A stretch of 64,000 nucleotides of DNA from Escallonia rubra (lineage: Eukaryota; Streptophyta; Magnoliopsida; Escalloniales; Escalloniaceae). Below, piece after piece: positions 33,834 through 42,225 of this stretch. A program made the position numbers and the translations under genes. Within the stretch, counting starts at the first letter, position 1. Every line of letters begins with the position of its first letter. Under the pieces are notes generated by a model. The model saw only the letters and a program-made list of their open reading frames with translations. It did no database searches and was not told where the DNA came from. Location of the stretch: the NCBI GenBank assembly GCA_033065855.1, contig JAVXUO010002587.1:310001-374000 (forward strand), read 5' to 3'.

Positions 33834-34323
33834 TGTCCCGCACTTTTTATATGGAGGCTAATTTTAGAAGAAACGCCATGCAGGCGCTCATTAGGCGCTT
33901 ACGGGACGCTCCGTGGACGCTTACTTGGCAGTTAGAAGACAAGGCTTCCGGAAGGTTGAACATGTGTAACATGTTTAACATATGTAACATGTGTGAATAT
34001 TCTAAAGTAGGAAAGTATTCTAGAATTCTAGAAGCATAATAGGATCCGTAGGATCGAATGTATCTCCACCGTTCGTTGAGGAGGTGGACTAGTATAAATA
34101 GATGAGGCCTCACTTGGCCAAAACACACAAGTATTCTTGTACACAAGCAATACAAGCATACATTCTCCCAAACTCTCTCTCTTGTTCTTCTTTGTGTGTT
34201 CTCATCTAGCATCGCCTAGTCCGAGTGGAAGGCTGACTTAGCACAAGCAAGGGGCTTGTCCGCTAAGTGCCTTGTCCGCTAAGTGCCGCACGGTTTCGGC
34301 TTAGAGAAGTTCGGTCCGTGACA
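33834..34323 (+). repeat. 3' LTR of the gypsy element (490 bp)
   Basis: It matches the 5' LTR apart from about three substitutions near its start and a 16-bp tandem duplication of TTGTCCGCTAAGTGCC near 34,257-34,285. Confidence 0.93.
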
Positions 34324-37119
34324 TTAGGCTGCCCAAGAGAAAACTGGTGCAGATTTCTCACAACGCTGCTGAATTCTGTATCATTTATCGTTGCTGCTTC
34401 AAAGAAAGGAAGCATCACGCGCTTGTTGGGATTCATATGTTTCCTATGTCCCACATATGCACTTCATCAAGAGCAAATGTGATAAGCTGCCGAGAGTCCT
34501 TTTGCCATCGCAAAAATGGTCCTGAGGGAGTGCATTCACTACTAGCCATGTTTTGTCTAAAATAGTGCATACCTCCATGGCATGGCTAACATTACCACCA
34601 TGGGAAGGTTGAAAGAAGTCGCTGCTGAGTGAAACAATGTAGTCGATGACAGCTAGAACAGATGAACACTTAATGTGTGGTGCAAACTCGCTCTCTCGTG
34701 CCAGCATCTCCTTTGTGACTACATACGGAAACTCTGCCGTGAGCAGCTGCACCTCCAAATGGCTCTCCTCCTACAATATATGCTTCGTGTATTGTCAAGC
34801 GCCCCTAAACCCTCGAGAAGCCTGCACAAGCACAAAAGCTGAGCGTAACTTTAGTCCAAAATGTAAGGAAGTCTACAGCCAAATATGGTTTGTTTGACTC
34901 CAACTTACATTGCAACTTCTTACGCATTAAGAGGGCTTAATCCAGCAAGCCTTGGGCTGAACATAGCTCATATTTGATCTTCCAGTGAGAAACTGGGGAT
35001 GGGACTCCATATCCCAAGATAAGAAACTGGGGATGGGACTCCCTATCCCTATCTTGGGTTATAATGTTGCCATATTCAGGGCCTAAACCAGTGAGACATC
35101 CAGTTCTAAGCCACACATCCTTCTCTAGCCTTAGATGGATGGCAACGTGTGGTCCTTCTATCCACATTCTCCTCGCAATCCGATACCCAAGTTCCCGTAT
35201 CGGTGTTGCAGATCTTTAGGGCATGGAAGGCCAAACTCCGAAAGTAAAGAGAACAATATGAGGTAAGGGATCTCCAAAAAGAGGGAATTACATTGCTTTG
35301 GGCAGAATACTAGTGAATGCCACAGGAGAACTAGCATTAACATTGAAATCTTCGAGAAACCTTGGAGGCAAGGGATTGTATGTCAACTAGCCCAGAATAT
35401 ATCTGTACTGAAAATGATTAATCTCTTAATTAGCTTCTGAAGATCCGGTGGAAGATTTTTGAAAAGCTTGGAATCTAAACCCCTCAATACGAGCAGACCT
35501 TTTTGATTCAGCTGCAAGAAAAAATTGTAGCACATTATAAGTTGTCAGTTATTAACATCGGTACTAGTACAGTTATCAATCCTTAGTTGTTTAAAGAATC
35601 TGGCACGAATCCAAAGCGGGGAAACATCAAAAGGAATTTGATTGTCCTATGTCCGAGTTGACACCAAATGGGTGCAGGGAAGGGATGATACAACTCGAAC
35701 ATCAGCTTTTAAGGTCTTCTTGAAATGTTCAATGTCAAAAATGTCTGAAATATCACCGCAAAATCAATGTGACCAATTTTAAACTACAATTGGCTCATAT
35801 CAACGAATTGCTTCTTTCCAGAATCCAGCCATGAACACAAAATATTTTTCAATGAACATAGGTATCATACTAGACAACCCAGCAACATACTCAAATAAGA
35901 GCAGAAAATCGCACAAGATAGAAAATAATTTTGAAAAAGAAAGAAAGAGAAGAAAAACCCTTTGTACCTCTCATCTCTCCAAATGTGATTAACCTGCTAA
36001 ACAGGCACAACCAAAGCGGCTTCAAGAATCCTGGCATTGACAACCGCATCCACAGCCTTATTTCTCTACTGAATCAGCCCATCAGAAACCATCACTGCCA
36101 AGAACCTCCTCCTCTCCTTTGAGACGCGCGCCGATTTTCTTCTTTACTCGATGCCAAAGTCCAGGCACGCAAGTACCCTTCTCCGTCCGGCTGCGGCCAG
36201 TATTCCTCTCCACCTCCCACAGATTCCCGGTCACCCCATGAGGCGGCACTGGCAGCACTGCACTGCTCGAAAGACTCGGCTCATCATCAGAAACTGTACT
36301 GACCAGAGACTGAAAAGAACAGGGGAGAAAAAGCAGGGGAAGAAGCAGAGTATGGAGTTGGGTTACGGGAAGTTCATTGATGCATCATGATCCAAACGAT
36401 TGGGTTTTGTCTCTTCGCTTGTTTGACAGGATGCGACAAGCATCCAGAATAACATCTTTTTTTGGGTAAGCTGAGATATGAGAGGTTTAACAGGTTGAGT
36501 TAGTCGATTGCCATATGAGTAAACTTTGGAAAATGAAGAATTTTCAGTCCCCGAGCATGCTGTTGTAGCAAAATGAAGGTCATTTCGTGTTAGATCGTAC
36601 TCGTAATCGAATTATAATGTCGTCAATGTCACGCGTTGCCTTTGTTTTGTTTTTTTCAGTTTATCACATGTACGCGGTACTTTATCATTGAACAAGACGA
36701 ATGTAATTAGAGTTATTTATGGTCCTGATCATAATCATATATCGATTAACTTAATCATGGTTCAGATCACATGACCAACAGGTAAGGTCACTGCCAAGCT
36801 TGACTAAGTTAATCCAGCAATAACTATTGAATGAACATGAAAACAATTAGGAGCGAAATATTTAGTGATCGGTCAGTTCGGCACATAAATGTATTGTTTT
36901 CGGCTTAGGCTCCATGCAAAGCAACTTTTGAGACACTGTTCGAAGCATAAAAGTTCTTGTGACGGTATAAAGAACGATATCAAACAAGTAGACATACAAC
37001 TTTATGGCCGAACGATATTCATACTTGAACAATTCTATCTGGCATTGTTATTTTGGTAACAAATGCAAGTTCGGTTTCACAAGCAAACGTAATCGTCACC
37101 AAAATAATATAGCAGCATA

Positions 37120-38947
37120 TCACTGAGATGCAGCTTTGTCTTCCTTCTGCTGCAAGTACCTATTACATACAAAAACAACAAATCCTCGTTTGACCAAACC
37201 TTAGGAAGATTAAAATTGAAGGGTAGTTTGCATTGACATGCGTACATAAGTGAATAGATTGGCAATACATGGTAAGAATGTTCATAAAAGTGGCAATTTC
37301 CCAAAAAGCCGAGTATTCAAATAGTAATCGAGGCCTTCTTTTTGGGTGCCGAAAGTTTTGACTAATTCCACACCCTTCAAGGAGATAATGCCTGAACTAC
37401 CAATTCTACCCTTCATCACATTCCCGTCAGTTTATCGATTTTTTTTTAAAATGTTTAGAACTGCAATTCAATATGACCCGTCGGTATGGAGAATCAAACT
37501 CGAAACCTCGAGGTCATTCATCGAGGCTCTTTGCCACTTCCACCACCCCTTGGGGTTGTCAGTTTATCGATTGAGACCCACTAAAATCCCCTTCATCACT
37601 AACACGATCACCCATCACTGTCACTTATTCATATTCAAACAAATATTGGTTGATCGCGAATTCCAGTCACTAGTTCGTCGGCACCTGCATTCTCGCCAGG
37701 AGAAAAGAGGAGCTAATCCATTGCCATTGTCCAGAAATACCGATGTTTAAAAGAAGGGTGTTGCGAAAATGTGTTGTTGCCCATTGTGGGTCTGAGCTTA
37801 TACGACATGATGCGTTGAGTGGTTGCCTTGGGTTTGAATCGGGTAGACATAAGCCTAGGAGAAGGGAGTGGTTACCGATGAAAAACAAATGGGCAAAACA
37901 TTTAGTTGAGAGCTGATCCATTACTCGCGCGGGCAAATGGGGCTGAGTTGCCCGCACGACCTAACCGTCCACGCGTGAGATGTGGACGGGACAGATCTCG
38001 TCGTCCGCTACATAATGTAGCGAACGATACTTTTACCGTCCGCTAGATTATGTAGCGGACTGTATTATTGTCAACAATACCCTCCGCTACATAATGTAGT
38101 GGACGACGAAAAAAAAGCGCAAAAAAAAAAAATCTAAACTGTCCACAGATCGAGTGTGGATGGCCAGATCGTACTGTCAACTTAACCCAATTTGCCCGCG
38201 CGAGCAATGGATCAACTCCCCAGTTAGTTTAACCATTATTTCCTTGATAAAATGGAGTTAGCCACAAAAGGGCAAGAAGAGCCGCATCCTTTTAATTTAA
38301 AACCACGATCATCAACTAGTACTTTACGCATTTTATACTCATATTCAAGTATCGAGTGTCCGATACGAATACTTCGTGCATTTTAAAGATTTAATGTAAT
38401 ATAATAGATAACTGTAAAAGCGTACTACAATCATATGTTTTCACAATTTAATCGTAAATAAGAAACAAAAGTCGGCTTCGACAACTTACCCCTGCGCCTT
38501 CGCAAAACGTGTAAGTTGATAAAATTGCACTGTCTCGTTTGAGGCATGGGATGCCATAAGTAGATAGTTCCGAGGCTGTACCATCCATGCAAATCTCATG
38601 AACAATAAAGAATACACGCACATTACTGCAGTAGAAAGTGAGGTATAATTAGAAGCGCAACCATCATAATAAAAGTTCACTTCAAACCACCAGATCATCG
38701 AAACCTGCAGTCATGTTGCCAGATATCATTTCTGGTGGCTTTTGGGTGTCAATCAGCGCCTGCAAGTACCAAAACATCATATGAACTTACAATCCTGAGG
38801 TAACTAGTTAGGCAACGAGTGGTTATCTCAAATCTGTGTGGTAAAGAAGCATACCGCGGTAATGATTCCCCAGTTGGATACAGGGCCCCAAAAATGCGTT
38901 GTTTTGGGGCCAATAGGACTGTTCAGAAATGCTCGAAACGAAGGCAT
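37120..38947 (-). CDS. MPC1: Mitochondrial pyruvate carrier 1 (MPC1-like), copy 2, intact frame
   Basis: Coding exons (minus) are 38947-38855, 38759-38705, 38625-38490 and 37159-37120. They have exactly the same sizes as copy 1 (93, 55, 136 and 40 bp) and give 107 aa. Motifs kept are [52 protein letters not shown] and the same [10 protein letters not shown] tail. About 14 residues differ from copy 1, several of them in the first helix (WGIITA instead of WGFVAA). All splice sites are GT-AG. Intron 3 contains a TIR element, and the 5'UTR intron a TRIM-like block. The 5'UTR exon donor is at 40,046. The conservation of frame suggests it may be functional; expression is unknown. Confidence 0.82.
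37908..38220. mobile_element. TIR element with internal palindromes, intron 3 of MPC1 copy 2
   Basis: The left end, GAGAGCTGATCCATTACTCG then CGCGGGCAAAT, is mirrored at the right end by ATTTGCCCGCGCGAGCAATG then GATCAACTCC. Inside are three copies of a palindrome of the type CCGCTACATAATGTAGCGG (near 38,008, 38,040 and 38,086). The GC-rich ends contrast with the AT-rich intron. TTAGTT occurs on both sides, but the exact target duplication is not resolved. Absent from units 1 and 3. Confidence 0.7.
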
Positions 38948-39078
38948 GCGTACCTCTGTCTGGGATGCATTTACACAATCAAACATCAAAGAGAGGCAGA
39001 TATGCCAAACTGTAAACACGTAAAACCAGACATGCAGCGCCTCTCAAAGATCTGAGTGACTAGGCAAAGAGAACATAT

Positions 39079-39515
39079 GGGATTTGTGATTAGTTCTAAT
39101 ATCGGTGGATTTCTCCCACTCTTGAATATATTTTTCGGTTGCATACCAGACTTTAATTTGGTATCAGAACTAGTCCCCTGCCACCCCATTCGATTCAACG
39201 AGACCATCTTTTATTCCACGCTTCGCGTTAAAGGGAGCACCTCTTAATCAATGCTTCTCGTGAGGGCGAATGTTAAGTCCCAAATCGACTATACAAGGGG
39301 TTTGTGATTAATTCTTATATCTGGTAGACTTTTCTTACTCTTGAGCATGCTTTTAGGTTGAACACCAAGCTTTCATATGGTATCAGAGCTAGCCCATGCC
39401 GCCCTATTCGGTTAAATGGGATCACCTACACCTCTTATTCCATGCTTCGCGTGAGCGCGGGTGTGAAGTTTCACATCGAATATACATGAAGTTCGAGATT
39501 GGTTGGCCGACCTTT
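39079..39515 (+). mobile_element. TRIM-like element, tandem LTR arrangement, in the 5'UTR intron of MPC1 copy 2
   Basis: An LTR-like sequence occurs three times. A partial one (39,079-39,157) is followed by TGGTATCAGAAC (39,159). A full one of about 105 bp (39,271-39,375, starting TGTTAAGTCCC and ending TTTCA) is followed by TGGTATCAGAGC (39,378). A partial one starts TGTGAAGTTTCACATCG (39,472). The TGGTATCAGAGC words match the initiator-Met primer site. An LTR-internal-LTR-internal-LTR order with no coding sequence fits a terminal-repeat retrotransposon in miniature that recombined into a short tandem. Confidence 0.55.
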
Positions 39516-40134
39516 CAAATCAGGAAGCTATGGTTTGCTCTACTTGTCTCCTTGAGGTATTCTAGTATTTCCTTTTAGGATTGGCATCCCTACAGGAATT
39601 CTATGGAACAGATTTAGGATTTTTGTGTCTTAGGCCTTCCATAATTAGTGATCAACTTAATAGCCTCTCTGTTCCCGTGCAAGCGTAAGCGTATTGGTTA
39701 TCTTATGTGTCTCTAAAGAGGTGAGTGAGATGTAAAAACATCCGGCTCAAAACAAATCGATTACAAGACGAGAACCCAAAAGGCTTATACTGAATTTCTA
39801 CCTCCCTAGGGAGATAAACTACAAGCACAACAACTACCCAAAAAAGTTAAACAAGGAATTGAAGGATTATCAGTTGGTGGCATAATTACTGTTTCAAGCT
39901 ATGAAATTCACAAAACAGTAGAAATGAGTGAAATCGGGTCGTAATAACATCGGATTCGTTCAAACAAACAGCAATTATACCCTTTTGCGCGCATGTTAAA
40001 AATCTACGAACATATGTGCTACAAGTATGTGTACGAGAGCTTTACCTTTGAATGGAGATCGGTGGTTAGAAAAGTTGGAACGATGACTTTGAACAGAGAA
40101 AGCAAGACGCCTAAGTTTGTTGTTTGGTCGGGAA

Positions 40135-40143
40135 GGTATATTC
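40135..40143 (-). promoter_or_regulatory. TATA-like promoter of MPC1 copy 2
   Basis: On the minus strand this reads GAATATACC at the place where copy 3 has TATATATACC. It is a weaker TATA than in copy 3. Confidence 0.35.
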
Positions 40144-40914
40144 GACGGAGAAAACAGAGTCTTTTGGATTTTTGTTATTGACGTGGAGTGATTATTCTAT
40201 GTCAGTTTGACCTCACATAGACCATATTCTAATATCTTTATTACAGCAATGCAGTCAAAGAATAGATTTGACTATGTCAAAGCTTGACAGCATTTGGCCA
40301 TCTTTTCTATAACTGTCTTGTAGCAATAGGATATGAGGGGATCAACTACATGAAACAAGTCAATCACACAATCATATATTGATTCCAGTGACCTTACATG
40401 CTTGAATTGGCCAACTGTTACAGCTTCTTTTCTCTCAATCTAAATTCTATCTGCAGTTTGTAGCTGAACCAGACATCCACATGGAACTGGAAGAATCGTT
40501 CTCTACAAGCTTTTACATTATGTACATCCTAACAAGATCAGGAAAAATGGCAGAATGGATACGAACAGAACGCTACGAAAATCTGAATCCATGTCAGGCG
40601 GCATGAAACGTGTTAAATTGATCGACAAACGAAGGTATTGAGTGCATGACTGAGCTCAGTGCTTGCACATGCACTCGGGCACTGGATATGTGTTCCCAAC
40701 CTATCTTGGCTACACCTATAGGTTCACTGGGAGTCCCAATTCTCATGACACGTCGGCACATTCAACGGTCAACTTTTCAACGCTCACAGGCCGGTCAAAG
40801 CGTCACATAATCAAATCACATGCATTTTCCCTTTGTGAAGCAACCTTGGTGTGCCTTCCCCCTCAAGGGGGTCGGCCACCTTGGGGGGTCGGCCACCTAC
40901 CTTGACGATCAACT

Positions 40915-41260
40915 ACCGTCATTCGCGGTCGCGCGCCGTAGTCGCGATGACCGTCGCTCGCCGCCGCGCTCCGTCGTCACGACGGCCGTCGCTTGTCGCC
41001 CGCGCCCCATCTCCGCGACCTTCGTGGCCCGCGTCCGCGCGACAGCTCCGCGACTCCCGTCACCCGCGCGCCAGCTCCACGACTCTCTTGGCCCGCGCGA
41101 CAGCTCTGCAACTCCCGTCGCCCGTGCGACGTTTCCGAGACCTTCGTCGCCCGTCCGCATGACAACTCTGTGACTTCTATCGCCCGCGCGCCGTCTCCTC
41201 GACCCCTGTCGCCGGCGCCCGCGCACCGCACTCTCTATAGTGCTCATTCACCACATGTGG
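40915..41260. repeat. GC-rich degenerate tandem repeat in the solo LTR
   Basis: Degenerate units of about 37-40 bp contain GCCCGCGCG and variants of CAGCTCCGCGACTCCCGTC. The block is far more GC-rich than any other part of the window. Confidence 0.65.
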
Positions 41261-41569
41261 TCGCATGACGCTCGTTGTCGCCCGCGTGTGCATTGTTATC
41301 TGGGTACCGTCTCCGCAACAACCGTCACTTGCGGCCGTGCATTGTCATCTAGGTACTGTCTCTGCGACAACTATCACATGTACGCTCTTTAACACTCGTC
41401 GCCGCGCCACTTTCATGACGTGCCACCGGCACCTTACTCACTTCATCGCGCCCATGCGCCACAATCATGTTACATGCCCCCCGAGCACCACACTCATTCA
41501 CCACACCATACGCACCTTGCCTTGGTCGTGGAACATGCTTCGACCCACTTTCTGGAGTGTGCAGCATCC

Positions 41570-42225
41570 TGCGGGGATAGGCGACTCCTCCAGGACACTA
41601 TCTCCGCCAGGGAGCTTTTCAACTCCCATTTCGCCAGGTAGACGGCTCCTCCGGGATGCTACCTTGACGGGTCTGAGTGCTCCAGCACGAGAACTCACCC
41701 GCAGGGATAGACGACTCCTCCAGGACACTATCTTCGCCAGGGAGCTTTTCAACTCCCCTTCCGCGAGGTAGACGGCTCCTCCGGGATGCTACCTTGAAGC
41801 CCTCCGAGTGTTCCGGCACAAGGACTCACCCGCGGGGATAGATGACTCCTCCGGGACATTATCTCTGCCAGGGAGCTTTTCAACTCCCCTTCCGCCAGGT
41901 AGACGGCTCCTCTGGGATGCTACCTCGGCTAGTCGGGTAGACGGCTCCTCCAGGATGCTACCTTGACGCGCTCCGAGTGCTCCGGTACGAGGACTTACCC
42001 GTGGGGATAGGCGACTACTCCGGGACACTATCTCTGCCAGGGAGCTCTCCAACTCCCATTCCGCCAGGTAAACGGCTCATCCGGGATGCTACCTCGGCCC
42101 GTAGGGTAAACGACTCCTCTGGGATACTACCTTGACGCGTTCCGAGTGCTCTGGCACAAGGACTCACCCGCAGGATAGGCGAGCCCTCCGGGACACTATC
42201 TCTGCCAGGGTGTCTTCGTGACTGG
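41570..42225. repeat. Tandem array of about 130-168 bp units in the solo LTR
   Basis: The word GCCAGGGAGC (or close variants) begins at 41,606, 41,736, 41,867 and 42,036 and a weaker one at 42,203, giving spacings of 130, 131, 169 and 167 bp. Each unit carries GACTCCTCCGGGACACTATC and CGGCTCCTCCGGGATGCTAC. The longer units contain an extra copy of the ~38-bp sub-repeat around GTAGACGGCTCCTC. Confidence 0.8.

Larger units (their letters stand above)
28631..34323 (+). mobile_element. Nested Ty3/gypsy chromovirus LTR retrotransposon, nearly intact
   Basis: A 5,693-bp element on the plus strand with two LTRs, a tRNA-iMet primer binding site, a gag-pol frame, a polypurine tract and a C-terminal chromodomain. 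The domain order (protease, RT, RNase H, integrase, chromodomain) places it among plant chromoviruses; the lineage (Reina-, Galadriel- or Tekay-like) is not settled by eye. The target TTAG flanks both sides (28,627-28,630 and 34,324-34,327); a fifth base does not match. It interrupts exon 6 of OFT copy 1. The LTRs differ by only about three substitutions and one 16-bp duplication, so the insertion is recent. One in-frame stop is the only visible lesion. Confidence 0.95.
28557..36372 (-). pseudogene. O-fucosyltransferase (GT106/OFT family) pseudogene, copy 1, split by a gypsy element
   Basis: All six OFT exons are recognisable by comparison with copy 3, but the gene is dead. Exon 1 (about 36,365-35,965) is cut at its 5' end by the duplication junction, losing start and membrane anchor, and has a one-base deletion where copy 3 encodes EREFW. 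The exon 2 acceptor is GCGG instead of GCAG (about 35,755). The exon 3 donor region is rearranged. Exon 4 has a partial duplication of about 37 bp and a shifted frame. Exon 5 has a +1 shift near 34,790. The exon 6 acceptor is replaced. Exon 6 is interrupted by the retrotransposon at 28,631-34,323: its 3' part (from the stop complement at 28,557 to 28,630) lies left and its 5' part (34,324 to about 34,455) lies right of the insertion. Confidence 0.88.

Noticed and set aside
41570..42225. CRISPR-like array
   Set aside because: Units of 130-168 bp are repeated throughout, with no short repeat plus unique spacer pattern, and it lies in a plant LTR.
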